Shown here in pieces: positions 34,394 to 46,862 of a DNA stretch of 60,000 bases. Both the position numbers and the translations under genes were made by a program. The notes below the pieces were generated by a model that did not search any database, was not told where the DNA came from, and saw only the letters and a program-made list of their open reading frames with translations. Position 1 is the stretch's first letter. Each line of letters begins with the position of its first letter. The stretch comes from Takakia lepidozioides (Eukaryota > Streptophyta > Takakiopsida > Takakiales > Takakiaceae): contig CM060733.1 in assembly GCA_030704615.1 (NCBI GenBank), positions 69,566,001 through 69,626,000 on the forward strand, read 5' to 3'.

Positions 34394-37300
34394 TCAGTTC
34401 CTGTGCTTGCTGTATTTCTTGGGGATGTAGGGTGGTGGCATGCCCGTCTGCGGGGTAGGAAGTGCGTCCCAGGATTGTTGTGGTGGCAGCTTCTTGTTGT
34501 TGTTGTCGTCACTATCTGGTTGCTCCTCTGGTTCATGAGTAGGCCAACTTTCGTCATCAGGGTGTTTTGCTATTCCGTCCCTTCGTATCATGTCGATTTT
34601 GGTGGTCAAGGTTTCTCGGTAAGTTTGCAGCTCCTCCTTGGTCTAGGGTATAATGTGTTTAGTCGCCCTGCTGCCCATTAACCAGTTAACAGCTTGGATC
34701 CCTGTTTCTCTGAAAGGGTGGTCTCTGTCCAAGACCAATGGTGAAAAGTGGTCCTTCGCCTGGCGCCATGCTTCAACATACAGTGGTCTGTTCATATATG
34801 TTGAAGTGCCTACGACTCTCTCTGGTGGCTGGAATTTGGGTAATTCCCAGTGAGTATCTTTTTCAATACTCTCATAGCGCTGCCAGCTTCCCCTCATTGT
34901 CACGAACATCTGGTACAAGTAACTGCCAATATAAAAACTTGGACAGCCCATTACAATGTCTACTGCCGGGGTAGGATTAATCTTCACTTGCCCCACTGCC
35001 CACATGTAAGCTACCAGCTCCTTGTATTCCAGGGGAGCCTGGCGCCAGAATTCAACCAATTCTACCCCTGACCATGTCTCTTCCCTAGCCAGTGGCCTCA
35101 TCCTGTATCTCAGAGGGATAAGAGTTTGATTGAGCAGATGTAATTGACCCAATGATCTGCAGGGGGTTAAGGTTTTGAAGACCTTCTCCAGTATTTCTGG
35201 GATTTGGTGGGCTGGGACTACCATCATTTTAAGGTATTCCTCTGAATACTTTAGCCACTGCCCATCCTGCTTGCATGACATGATTTGGAAATCATCCACT
35301 GCTACCGAAGTTGATGCTACCAGTACACTTGGTAGTGTTACGGGGTTTACCTCTTGAGTAGATGGCCCTGCTGTGGCCTGTACCAGTGTCTGTTGACTTG
35401 GTGGTGGTTGTGTTGCTGGTGGTGTTTGTGCTGGTGTTGTTGTTGTTGTTGTTGATTGTATTGGTGTTTCTCGTTTGTGGTCTTGCTCCTCTTGATCATC
35501 TTCGTCCATGAGCTCCTCTTGTTCTGGAATTGGTGGCAGGAACTCCTCATGAATGTCTGTCACCAACTTCGCCAATTGACATTTCATCTGCCTCACCATT
35601 GCCCTGTTGAGTTTCTTCATCTCCAATTCACTCCCTTCATTCAACCAGGCTCTGGCTAAGGCTGCGTCTGTTGCATCCAACCCTGCTTGCAATGTCAGCT
35701 TCTCCAGTTGCTGCTTCCATTCCTGTTCATTGCCCATGGCAATGTCTCTTTCTGTGGCAGCATTCTCCTTTCCCTCAGCAGTGTAGTGTTGCTGCTGAGC
35801 CACTTGGTTCCCTGATCTCTGGCAGTCCTCAGTTGCCCCTAGAGTGTCTCCACCTACTGCTTAAGCGTCTGCACCTGTCCTTTGAGTGTTTCCACCTCTG
35901 TCTCTGTTTTTCGAGATCGCTCTCGCTCTGCATTGAGGTCGGCTTGGACATGGCGTGTTTCGTCTCTCTGTATTTCCCACTTCTACTCCCACTCATCTCT
36001 GCGTTGTGCCAAAGTGTTGTATTGGCGAAGTAAGGTTGTCTTTTGATCTTCTAACGCTGCAATTGTAACCTCATGGTTACATACTGTTCTTGTAGTTGCC
36101 AATTCCCACTGGTGCTTCTCTTTGATGTGGTCTAAGATCATGCTCAAGTTCTCCAGGCTGATGTAATCCTTGGCCCTGTCCATACAAGCTGTCACTTGAC
36201 CCAATGCTTGTATTGCCTGCAGAATTACATTCTGTGGTGTTACTTCCAACCCTGTGTCCCATGCTGTTGTATCCAGAACTTGTTGTGCTAGTAGTAATTC
36301 CAAATTGGAATTACTGTCTTGCTGTTGGTGATTCTGTGCCTCTTGCACCACCTGCTGTTGCTGCTGACTGGGTGCCTCTTGCACCGTCTGCTGTTGCTGC
36401 GCCACTATGTCTCCCTCCTCTGTTCCTGGTTGTGTGGCCTCTGTGTGTGCTGCTTGCTGGGCTTCGGTGTTGCCATGGCTAATTTCCATGGGCGTTGTTT
36501 CGTTGGTCTGTGGTTGGTTTCCTCCTTCTGGCTGTTGATTCTCCCCTTCTCTCTGCACTGGGGAATCAGCCGTCGATTTGATGATGTCCTCTGTTGCTGC
36601 ACTTGTGGTTGCTTTGTTGATCCGGGCTCTCTTTGCAAGTCCGCCCTCTTCTTCTTCTTGACCTGCTGCCGTCTCACTTCCTTCTTCCTCCATCGTATCT
36701 ACCCGTTGCATAATCCCCAATGTCGCTTGCTCTTTGGGCGTTAGGTGTACAGTGTGTTGAATCATTTGGAGTATCAAGGGAGTAGCCATGGTGACAGTTC
36801 CTTCCTTCTTCTTCTTTGTCAACCGGGTCAATTCTTGGTTTAACTTCTTCAATAAGAAGCTTGCCCAATTCACGATTTGCCCATTGAGGCAAACCAATAC
36901 TTGATCGATTAGCTCCTTGGTACAGTAGTTGTGGTTTTGCCTGAGGCAAAGCAACGTGCTAAGTACTGGGGCTATCCTCCTAAAGCCGGGGCTTTTTCTG
37001 TGACTGCATGTGTAGCCCTGATCTGCTTGGTTGAGATTCTCAAACAAATCTGCAAGTACAAACCTTGGAGGTTTTCCGCTGTGCGTCGGTACGTCCAGAC
37101 TGGGAAGGTGAAACACTTCCGCCAAGTACTTCTCCGTCAGCAGGATGTGTGTGTCGCGGACATTTGTGCTCCGGGTGCTGGTGTTGTAGTTCTCCAAGAA
37201 CTCCCTGCACAGCTCGTTGTGCTTCAGGTTCCAGTCCAGCGTGGTGATGAAGTATCGCATGCCAAGACTGTCCAACGTCTCCTGTGTCTCTCTATCCTGC

Positions 37301-37806
37301 TCAATCTTCCGCAACGCCGGGCTGATTTTGAAATTCACTTGCGCATAAGAACTTGGTGCCTTCCGCTTGGTGCCTGCCATTTCTCTTAGTCTTGCGGTTG
37401 CTGTAAGGAATTGGAGCACCAATTCCTGTATCACAAGCAGTATGAAGCACACTGGAAGTAGTGTATACAGCAATTTCCAGTTTGCGGAAGAGAAGGTGAG
37501 GAGTTCGCTTCTGGGTTTAAGTAGGGGTTCTCCTCTGTAGGCTTCTTCTCTCGAGGTTCTCGTGGAGGTAATTTTGTCCTGCTGGTTGCCTAGGTTTAAA
37601 GCGCAGTTAGCTTTAATTGCTGGGCCCAGGCTTACCAAGAAGCATTTAACTTCTGGTAACGGTTTTGAGAAAACTTCGTCCTTTTTGTGCCTGATTTTCT
37701 TCCGTTGGTGTTTTATTCGTGATTTGTTTTGGATTAAAGTGATGGTCGTTGATGATTGTCCAGTTTCGGTCAGTTTATGTTCATCCAGCTTGGATGTGTT
37801 CATCAC
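34394..37806 (-). pseudogene. Extra ORF region between integrase and 3' LTR
   Basis: A 607-codon frame (37806-35983) is followed by in-frame stops at about 35984, 35863 and 35848, a frame change, a 386-codon frame (35803-34643), one TAG, and an open tail to 34394. The first part has a hydrophobic stretch LLYTLLPVCFILLVIQELVL (about residues 109-130), then MAGTKRKAPSSYAQVNFKIS and ELCREFLENYNTS, EKYLAEVFHLP. That last pattern recalls plant transposon-type proteins carried by Athila-like elements. Gln-rich runs and a coiled coil (ERERSRKTETEVETLKGQVQ) follow. The second frame is unrecognised and ends Pro/Asn-rich. The position matches env-like or extra ORFs of plant Gypsy elements. The hydrophobic stretch may lie upstream of the true start at MAGTKR. 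Function unknown. Confidence 0.6.
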
Positions 37807-39454
37807 TTTGGTACGTGGTCTGTTTTTAGATGGGCGGCGTGGGTGCAGTACTTGCAGCTTGGTTTAATGGCTTTGCCCTTATCATCCGCCGTCTTTTGGC
37901 AATCTGTTGGATTGCGCCGTTGTTCTGCCTCCGTGTTATGATCGAAGGGTAGTGGTGTATGATTACCTCGGTCGGTGGGGTGATCTGGAGCGTACATCTC
38001 GGAGTTCAACACAAGCAGTGACTCGTTGGCTACTTCGTATTCGTTCACGGTTCTGTAGGGCATCTGTGCTGGCCACGGTTCACCATACGGTATACGGGGT
38101 GGTAATGTTGTCCTCCAGATGAATGGTGGTCTAGCTGTCGTGGTGCCCTGAATTCGTGTTGCCACCTGTCTTAGTACATGCCGATTCACCATGTCGTGAT
38201 GAATGTAGTATGCATTGGCGGTTTCACGCTCCTCATCTTTAGTTTGATCTTCTTCGTTGGCGTATAAGTCATGTATAAGGGCTTTGTCATGTATTCCTTG
38301 GTAGCCTTTTAACTTGTTAATATTAATTCGTCCCACGAATTCTTGTTCCAAGGTCTGCAAATCAACAGTTCCATTGTCATGTACCTTTTTTATTTGAAAT
38401 GGTCCCAACCATGGCATTTTTAATTTTCCGCCCAGTTTGATCTACTTGATTTTTGGTAACCACAAAATAATGTCCCCCTCCTGGAAAGATTTCTCTTTCC
38501 CTTCGGATATTATTTTTCTTCGTTGTTCTTGGATCCATGCCATGTTATCTGCGGCGTCTGCTCGAACTTCTTCCAGATGGAATAACTCATATTCCCCGAC
38601 TCGTAGAGATTCCTCTAAACCCCATCGTTCATGAGTTTCGGTTCGTAGTGTGGGTATCATACATTCAATGGGTAATAGTGCCTCTGCTCCATACACAAGT
38701 TGAAATGGTGTATGTTTCGTGGTGACCTTGTATGATGTCCTGACTGCCCATAGTGTTGTGTTCAATTTGGTGTCCCAATCTGTTCGATTGGCATTTACTA
38801 TCTTGGTTTAGTGCATAATATCTTGTTGGTAGATTCGGCCTGGCCGTTTCCTTGGGGATAGTAAGCAGTACTCTTGTGATGTACAATCATGAACTCCTTT
38901 GTCAAGCATTTTATGGCATCATTTATAAAATGTGATCCTTGATCACTGACGAATTCCAGTGGGCAACCAAATCGTGTGATGATGTTTTCATATAAGAATT
39001 TGGTTGTCGATGTGGCAGTGTTGTCTCTTAGTGCCTTGGCCTCTACCCATTTGGTAGTGTAGTCAATGGCGGTGAGGATGTATTGGTTTTGTGTGCACCT
39101 TGCTGGAGGTTTAATGGGTCCCACGAAGTCTAGCCCCCAGCGCTGAAATGGTTCTGTTGGTAGTATTGGGTGCAGAGTACCCTTCCCAGTTCGTTCTACT
39201 GGTCCCATCCTCTGGCAAACATCACACTGTTGACAGTGTTCATAAGTATCTCCAAATACAGTAGGCCACCAGTAACCTGCTAATAATATCTTCTTTGCTG
39301 TTAGGTCCGAACTGAAGTGTCCTCCTGCAATTCCTTCGTGTAGTTCTTGCAATACTGTTTTGGCTTGCTCTTTGTTTACACATCTTCTCATTATGGAGTC
39401 AATTCCTCTTTTGTACAGAATCCCCTTGATCATTGTGTATGGCTTGCTTTTCAT
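37803..39454 (-). pseudogene. Gypsy integrase with C-terminal chromatin-facing tail
   Basis: The minus strand has the zinc module ([12 protein letters not shown] then [10 protein letters not shown]), the core ([42 protein letters not shown]) and the C-terminal domain (MPWLGPFQIKKVHDNGTVDL, FVGRININKLKGYQG). All three catalytic acidic residues are visible. Frame breaks at about 38800 and 38440 split it into three frames (39454-38798, 38765-38442, 38417-37803). It follows RNase H after an acidic linker. Confidence 0.88.
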
Positions 39455-39462
39455 TGAAAGCT

Positions 39463-40218
39463 TTATTTGGTGTAGTCTTCAGGAAATTTCCCTGTGTTCA
39501 GATAGTATTTGATTGGCCATTGCCAATCATCTTGATCTTGATCTTGAATGTCTTTTGATTCTTCTTTGGTAACTGTATAAGCTCCAATACTGATATTGGC
39601 CAATTCTTGATTGTTTGTTTCTTCGTTTTCCTTGTCATCTTCTTCTTCTAAATCTGGCTCTTCCTCAATAATAGGTCCTTCATCAAGAGGTTCATCTTCA
39701 TATGATGAGTCCTCTTCTTCATCAGTGTCATCCATGAGTTTAAGAGCATCTGGATGATCATAGTCTCCTTGAAACATTCCCAGAGCGTCTATAGGATCTG
39801 TCTCTTCATCTGGTGCTTCTGGTTGAACAACAAACATAAATGCGTCGGGAAGTTGATCCTCTACCCCCGTGGCTAGTTCTCCTGTAGTAATCCTTGACAG
39901 ATGATCTGCTGTAACATGTAATCTCCCTGGTTTATGAACAACTTCAAAATCATACTCATGAAGAAGTAATAACCATCGAGCAACCCTGCCACTAGCTAGT
40001 GGTCGATTTGCTAAATGAATTAGAGCCTGATGATCAACAATAAACTTAAAGTGATTGCCAAGTAAATAATGTCGAAACTTTTGAACAACATAAATCATTG
40101 CCATTGCTTCCCTTTCTGTGGTGCTATAGTTCTTCTCGGCTGCTGTCGACAATCTGCTTGCATAATAGATTGGTGAATCTATTGTGCCTGTCACATTCTG
40201 AGCTAAAACTGCTCCCAA
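39463..40218 (-). CDS. Gypsy RNase H domain plus acidic linker
   Basis: The frame reads [54 protein letters not shown] and [17 protein letters not shown], a standard Gypsy RNase H. It continues for about 130 residues into a Glu/Asp-rich stretch ([16 protein letters not shown]) and a segment ending [18 protein letters not shown] that leads into integrase. The acidic linker is shorter than, but in the same position as, the giant insert of the Gypsy fragment at 16.0-18.5 kb. Confidence 0.85.
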   Translation of the reverse strand: MGAVLAQNVTGTIDSPIYYASRLSTAAEKNYSTTEREAMAMIYVVQKFRHYLLGNHFKFIVDHQALIHLANRPLASGRVARWLLLLHEYDFEVVHKPGRLHVTADHLSRITTGELATGVEDQLPDAFMFVVQPEAPDEETDPIDALGMFQGDYDHPDALKLMDDTDEEEDSSYEDEPLDEGPIIEEEPDLEEEDDKENEETNNQELANISIGAYTVTKEESKDIQDQDQDDWQWPIKYYLNTGKFPEDYTK

Positions 40219-40260
40219 AGCAATGCCTGATGCATCATTGTGTGCATGAAATGGTAAATC

Positions 40261-41609
40261 CTATCTTGGATTTATCAGAATTGGTGCTGCTATGAGTGCC
40301 ATTTTTAGTGAATCGAATGATTCCTGGCAAGCTGGAGATATTCGGCAATCTTGCTTCAGTAGTCTATAGACTGGTGCTGCTCTGTGAACATATTTGTCCA
40401 TGTACCTTCTGTAATAGCTCGTCTGTCCCAGAAATCTCTTAAGTTTCTTGGGATTTTCTGGTGGTGGTATTTTCTGGATAACCTCCACTTTCTTGGATGC
40501 ACCAGAATTCCGTGTTGGCACACAATGTGTCCCAACCATAATCCTGAATTCACACAAAATGTACATTTTTTCCGGATTGAGACTTACTCCATTGTTTCTG
40601 TAGGCTTGTAGGCAAAGTTTTAACTGTGCCAAGTGTTTGGATTTATGTCCGAAGACACTGAAATCATCCAAAAACACCTGCATAAAATCGTTGAGATAAT
40701 TCTTGAATATCTCATATACTGCTCGCTGACATGTGGCTGGTGCGTTGCAAAGTCCAAATGGCATGACTTTGTAAGCATAGGCTTCCCATTAGTGATGAAT
40801 GCGGTCTTTTCTCGGTCTTCTTATGCCATCTGCACCTGATTGTACCCACTAAACCCATCCATGAATGAGTACATCTCATGTCCGGCCACTGTGTCCAACA
40901 CTATTTCGGTGAAAGGTAGTGGAAATGGGTCTTTCTTGGTTCCTACGTTTAACTTGCGGTAGTCCACACATACTCGTAGTTTTCCATTTTTCTTGGGTAC
41001 TATCACAATGGGCGATAGCCATTGTGGTGTCTCTACTGGGTATATGAATCCTGCATCCAGTAATTTCTTGATTTCTTCCCAAACTTTAGCTGCATAGTTG
41101 GGGTTCATTCTGGAACGGTTCTGACAAATTGGTTTTGTGTCAACTTCCAATTCAATTCGGTGTTGACAGATGTTGGAAGGTATACCCTTCAAATCTTTAT
41201 AGTTCCAGGCAAATACATCATTGTATTCAGTGAATAAGGCAGTGGCTTCTTGTAGAAATGATTCTTCAAGACCTGCACTTACTCGTATTATCTGTGGTTC
41301 TTCCACTGTTCCCAGATTCACTTGAGTCAATTGAGTTTCTTCCGTTACTGTCCATCCTGCAATCTCTTGTCCGATGGTTGCAATCGTGGTAGGTACTTCA
41401 CTGATTTGAATGTCCTCTTCCCTTTCTTGATAGAAACGGGCAGGGTGCTGAGGTGTGTCCATTGCTTCCGGATCTTCTATTCTCGAAGTATTTGGTTCTC
41501 CTTGGGTGTTCACCACGTGACATCCTACTGTTGTGGTATGCTTGACCACTAATTGCCCAATAGGTTCCAACTGTGGATTTCTTTTGCTTGGGTTTTTCTT
41601 CATCATCAA
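40261..41609 (-). pseudogene. Gypsy reverse transcriptase, frameshifted
   Basis: Minus-strand landmarks in order: FAWNYKDLKGIPSNICQHRI, SPIVIVPKKNGKLRVCVDYR, HEMYSFMDGFSGYNQVQMA in one frame, then MPFGLCNAPATCQRAVYEIF, FMQVFLDDFSVFGHKSKHLA and LGQTSYYRRYMDKYVHRAAP in another. The catalytic box is FLDD. The change of frame falls between 40821 and 40764, with a stop in place of the short connecting segment. About 150 residues ahead of it are gag-pol linker with no clear protease. Confidence 0.88.
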
Positions 41610-42729
41610 AGTCCTCTTCTTCCAAGGGATCCTTGGAATCTTTGCTTCTGCTCTGATGGAATCCCAATTCCAATTTCTTTGCAGTTCCTACTGCTTCAGC
41701 CAAAGTGTTGTTAGGCATGACTATAACCATGGTTACATATTCAGGACGAAGTTCGTTGATGAACCATGATTTTTGCAAATCATTCCCTGGTGCTTGAGGT
41801 AGCTTCCTGATCAGAGTTTTCATTCTCTCTAGGTAGTCGACTACCGGTTCTTTTTTTTTCTATCTCAGGTTTTGTAATCATATGAAGATTTCACACGTGG
41901 ATTTGTTGGATCTATATCTTTCTTGAAATGCGGCTCTCATATCCGCCTAATTTGCAAAGTGATTTGCTGGAAAGGTTGCCAACCATTCAATGACTTTCGT
42001 GGCCATTGAACAAGGAAATAATCGGATCTTTTCCTGGTCTGTTGCTTCATTGTAAATGGTGCACATGTTCTCAAATTGATTAAGATGGATATCTGGATCA
42101 GATTTCCCATCATATAAAGGAAACGACGGTCTGGTTTTGCTCGCTGCTAAAGCCATTGGTGCAGCTGGTGCAACTAGTTATCCAAACTGGGATGGTCCCG
42201 CTGCTGCTGGCTGTGGTGGTGTTGGTGTTTGTCTTCCAAACAGTGATTCAAAGCTAGGAGGCCCTTGTCCCAATGATAGCCGTCTTCCAGCTGCTGTCCC
42301 TACTAAGCTTAATGAATCTTTAAAAGCTTTGAGTGCAGTCCTGGTTATCCTTTCTGGAGAAGTGGTTTCACTTCTTTCACCTTCTTCACTCAGAATATTT
42401 TCAAATCTTTCTTCCAATATTTCAGCAAAGCCTCGATTTGGACTGGTTACTGTAGAAGGTCCTTCAGATCTTTCTTGTGGTAACCATTCATCAAGTGCAT
42501 TACTGGCAACTCCTTCTCGAGTAGTGTTCTCACTTTCCAACGATCCGATTTCCTGATCTTCTGGTTTATCACTGTCAATTTGTCTTGATGTCTCACCTTG
42601 AATAATATTCAAGTTTTGTAATTCTGGGAACTCTTTTCTCAACCGAGCTTCCCTTTCTGCAACATATTTCTCTATTCTCTCTGCTATGTCTTGTTTAGCT
42701 TTGTCTTTAATTTCCTCATTCATTCCCAC
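41398..42729 (-). pseudogene. Gypsy gag, broken
   Basis: Three frames cover gag: an N-terminal charged part (42729-42178, KYVAEREARLRKEFPELQNL), the capsid start (42156-41947, FPLYDGKSDPDIHLNQFENM then MATKVIEWLATFP) and its end (41823-41400, ELRPEYVTMVIVMPNNTLAE). The layout matches the better gag at 52.2-53.3 kb, but no CCHC zinc knuckle is visible before the reverse transcriptase. Stops lie at about 42176 and 41947. Confidence 0.78.
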
Positions 42730-43103
42730 ATCATATACAAAATTCTTTTCCAGTACCCTTTAATCAGTCTTGGTATGTCAGTAAGAAAAATTATAGTGGT
42801 CTTTACCCTTTCTCCAAGATTTACCCTATCTTGCCAGAATCCATATTACGACTTAATTTTCCCTTTACTGATTGATCACCAATCTTTCAATGGGCACAAT
42901 AATACCATTTGTCTTTTTCAGTGTATCTGACTTGTAACAAGTCTTTGGGTATCCAGTACTCTACTGCTTCTACGATCATATGACAATATTCATAATTTGA
43001 ACATCTTTCCCTGAAAATATAACTAGTGTAGCAAACTTTTCTGATCGAGATTAGAGTAATCAATAAAGCTAGACGAGACAACCATTCTTCACTTCTGATT
43101 CTA
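42730..43103 (-). other. Gypsy leader, left part
   Basis: Untranslated leader between gag and the nested element. A 64-codon frame (43081-42887) on the minus strand is not recognised. The last nine bases are the target duplication of the nested element. Confidence 0.5.
43095..43103. repeat. Target-site duplication, left copy (CTGATTCTA)
   Basis: The same nine bases recur at 50002-50010, directly outside the opposite terminus. Nine bases is the usual Mutator-type duplication length. Confidence 0.9.
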
Positions 43104-43175
43104 GAGGTTTACTATTTCATGAGCCCATGAGCTCATGAGCCTATGAGCTCATGAGCCCATGAGCGTGCATCCACG
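43104..43175. repeat. Left terminal and subterminal repeats of the nested element
   Basis: After the terminal motif come six tightly packed CATGAGC words, several as the palindrome ATGAGCTCAT. This mirrors the right end at 49905-49990. Confidence 0.8.
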
Positions 43176-43984
43176 AAATTAGAAATAATCTGCCGTTAGT
43201 GACGGTAATAGGGCATATATCCACGGTAATAGGCACTGTTTCTGAACTCCGGGGACGCGGCTAGGCCTATTGCGGCGCCGTTATTCACATTTAGGGTTTG
43301 GAAAAAGAATTAAAAATGGCAGGAGATGGGTTAATCACGGTGCCGTAATACCAGCTTCGTGCTTCTCGAAAAATTTCTTGGTAGTGATGACTTGAGACCG
43401 GCCTATTGCTGCGACGTTTTTTTGTTTGTGGTCACCCAAAATTATAAAGTAAAGTCTGACATTGGCTTATTGCAACACTATTATATCATTTGTAAAGGTC
43501 TTGTTGTTCCCAACACCTTATACTAGCCTATTGTTGTGTCATTTTTCTGTCAAAGATAAGAGGTCCCATCACATAATATAGTTGAATTGGCTTTTTTTAA
43601 GACTAAATAAATCCCACACTGACTGAAGAGAGGTTAGGAAATTGCCATTCACTCTCCACCTAAGCTTGCAAAGTGTCCTCCTCATCGCCGCCACTTTCAG
43701 ACGTGGACATAGCGATAAACTTGAGTACTTTGGCCTTGACAATTCTTGTATTGGGCCTCCCTCAATTGTATTCTCTCATTTCTTGCAGCCAGTAATTGCT
43801 CTACCCAATTAGGCCTCTCCGCCCTCTTAATGGATCTCTAGCAGCCGTGTTTGCATACAATGGGAGAAGAAATAAGAAGGGGAGGAGGAGACCGAAGTTG
43901 AGGAGGCTCAAGTACGGGAGAAGCCGCTTCCCCCAATGCATGTATTTGAGTGAGTTGCACCATTGTAAGTGTGTTGGGTTCAAT

Positions 43985-45260
43985 TATAGCGACATCCATG
44001 TTTGACCATTATAAACCCTAAACGTTTGTTGACATATGGCAATATTTACATACTGCCATGTTACAGCCTTGCAGACTCGTCCAATGAGGAGATGGTTGAT
44101 GAAACAAAGACTAAAATACAAATGCCATTCTTTGCCAGAAGGTCCTTTCTTGCAGTCCTCATCGTCCTCATGCTCCTCCTCTGCTGGCAACTGCTGCAGG
44201 CCCGCTACATGGGAGTCGTAGAAGGTTGTTTTTCCTTCAAATGCGAAGACATGCCGACTAGACTCGCGCCCGGCCCAGTACATTGAAGCACCTATCCATG
44301 AGTCTAGTGATCAAGAACAAATATGTCAATAGCAATCGTGAGTAGCCATAGTAAATCCATGAATATCTATAGAGGACAATGGACTCTAATAACGACACCG
44401 CAACTACAAGAATCTCCTACTTGTGTTGGCTGCAATGTCCAACACCCTGCCTTCTATGCTTGAACATGTTTCCATCAGCATTTGAATGAAAGTGGGACTT
44501 CTTGTCCTCCCATGCCTCCAAGCCCTCCCCCTCATGTCCCATGGAATATTGCGTGGTGAGACATGGTTGAAGAGAATGTCATACTCTATAGGGTCCACTA
44601 TGGAGTCAACCATACAACCGTCTCCCCATAATTCAAAATTGAATTCTTCTTGGTGACTGTGTCAAATAGAAGAGGCTGCACAAAAACAAGGTCGTTATTT
44701 TGACATAAGATTCCCCACAATTAGAATAAGGGCGCCGCAATTTACACTAGACAACTCTAGAGCTTACCTTCTGGCCATCGCAGGTTAGATGGTCCATGCT
44801 GTTGATGCAAGTCATCTCTTCTTCAAGGTGGGTGCAACACTTTTTTCCGTCCACACTTTCAAGGCTTCCGCACTCATCTTGTAACATATGTTAGAGAGCA
44901 ATTTTGATTGGTGACAGAGGATTTTAAAGAGACAGTAAAATAGTAGCAGACATTTGCATACCTTCTCGGCCGGGTCCACACAGGCGGTGGTGATATGATG
45001 TAGTTTTTCCACATCTCTGGTTTGATGGTTTTTGAGTAGTGCTTTGCTATCTCTGACAATATTGTCTCTTAAAGGCTTGGGTCAGGGATCGCTATAGACC
45101 TGACAACTTTGGATCTGTACTTGGTCCGCGACCGTTGCCTGCAAGGACGATGACATCCCGGACGAGGGCCTGGGTCTTATTGGGGATCTCACATCCAACA
45201 GTGGAACTCATCCAGGCCAGGAATGCTTTCCGTTCCTCGGGATGGGCCCGTTATCCCTAT
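43985..45260 (-). pseudogene. Decayed second copy of the ParB/methyltransferase gene
   Basis: Minus-strand pieces align in order with the gene at 23.9-28.9 kb: ILSEIAKHYSKTIKPEM (first copy DEVRIHWSKTIKPEM); EKLHHITTACVDPAEKV (first copy EKLHRLAMAMVEPAVK) followed by a GTATGC donor; SPTFIQMLMETCSS then EGRVLDIAANT (first copy SPAFMQIVIESCSVEGSRVV, DLTLGTG); and SSRHVFAFEGKTTFYD (first copy AGRHLFAFEGDGELYK). Further upstream, about 45140-45260, reads IPNKTQALVRDVIVLAG. Frame changes and stops (about 45075) show it is dead, and the motif I glycines are lost (AANT). The copies differ strongly, so they are relatives, not a recent duplicate. Confidence 0.72.
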
Positions 45261-46142
45261 TACAGCGCCGCAACTCATCAGTGTCGGGTTATCCCGCTAT
45301 GGGGATTGGCATGTTCATCCATAATATGGCGTATTAATTCATCTGTGCCGGGCTATTCCGTTCTACAGATGGGCCCATTCAACTATATTACAACGTCGTA
45401 TTTCAACAGTGTCGGGTTACCACGTTCTGCGGATGGGCCGACTCATTTTTATTACGGGTATATTTATCCTAATTTAGATGAACGAGTCTATCTTGAAGAC
45501 GATAAAGAGCGCTTTGGATGATATGCGGTGTCTTTTTGGATGAATTGCGGTGCCGCAATAGGAATAAACGGTCCTAGCCTGACACCGGTCGGCCCCTCCA
45601 CTGATGAATTACGACACTGCAATATGAATGAACTGACCCAGATGATGGATGAACAATGACACTGTTATAGGGATGATAAGTGACATTGCTATTTGATGAC
45701 AAGTTTTATACATGGAAATGACGTTTTTTCTACGAATTTGCATTTTTGTAAAATGCATACTTGGTTGTAAAGACATGAAGTACTCATTTATGTGCTGCTG
45801 CAGTCGCTATTGCGGCGCCGAAATTGCGTACGGCAGTCAGTGAATATTGACCGTTGGGTTTCACGTCGAGGTGTTCGTGCCTTTGTACTTGCAGATTTAG
45901 GCTAAGAAATCTAAGTTCGGTAGCATATAATGGCGCCGTAATTGTAATATATCCTGGTTTCATTTGGAATTGGATGACTTATAGACCTGGCCCAGAGTCC
46001 TCGAAGGTCCTCATAATGAAATATAGGTACGAGAATTGGCCGATGAGATTGTCATCCGAAAATTTTCCAACGAATCCTCAGATGGAGGATTAACGTCGCC
46101 CTTACTATGACTTGTTCATGATAGACCTTCTGTCTGCGTAGC
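45261..46142. other. Interior of the nested element with diverged palindrome units
   Basis: Contains imperfect GGCGCCG(C/T)AAT-type units at 45265-45450 and a clean one near 45813. Between them no coding motif is recognised. Confidence 0.4.
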
Positions 46143-46388
46143 AGCCACTATATCAGACCCATCCAATTGGATTCAATGTCATCATTTCTTCTGCATACGG
46201 GCCGATTGCGTTGTCAGGAATGTGTGTGTTCTGTGACAGGGTGACAGAGAAGCGTAAAAACGCACATGACACATATGTTGTGCTGTATAGAGTGCAAGAA
46301 GTGGGACTTGCACCTCTGAAGGACTTTAAAACAGCCATCAATCTGGAGTTGTTAAGGAAGTCAGAGGTGAAAGCAGGCCGCACCTAGT
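46143..46388 (+). CDS. Possible captured terminal exon, unrecognised
   Basis: After a GCGTAG acceptor the plus strand is open for 80 codons to a TAG: QPLYQTHPIGFNVIISSAYG, MCVFCDRVTEKRKNAHDTYV, LYRVQEVGLAPLKDFKTAI and KSEVKAGRT. Composition and the acceptor suggest real protein-coding ancestry. I do not recognise the family. Lying inside a Mutator-like element, it may be a captured host exon or part of an element gene. Could be chance. Confidence 0.35.
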
Positions 46389-46439
46389 CCGCCGGCTTAT
46401 CTTGGACACCATGGTCGAATACATCTATTTGGTGAGATT

Positions 46440-46822
46440 CAGCCCTAACTTTTGCTCACGGGTATGTTCATCCGAATTTCGGCGTTGAAAATTATCCGTG
46501 GGTCAAAATATCTTTCTACTCACGGGTATGTTCATCCCTATTTCGGCGCCAAAATTCGTCCATGGGTTTAAATTCATTTTGATTACGGGTACGTTCATCC
46601 CTATTATGGCGCCGAAATTCATCCGTAGGTCGAAATAACTTTTTGCTCACGGGTACGTTCTTCCCTATTTCGGCGCCAAAATTCATCCGTGGGTCGAAAT
46701 AACTTTTTGCTCCCAGGTACGTTCATCCCTATTTCGGCGCCGAAATTCATTCGTGGTCCGAAATAATTTTTTGCTCACGGGTATGTTCATCACTATTTCG
46801 GCGCTGAAATTCATCCATGACC

Positions 46823-46862
<40 letters not shown>

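Noticed and set aside
35983-37806. True envelope gene of a plant errantivirus-like element
   Set aside because: Only one hydrophobic segment, probably upstream of the real start; no signal peptide plus C-terminal anchor pattern, no cysteine pattern.
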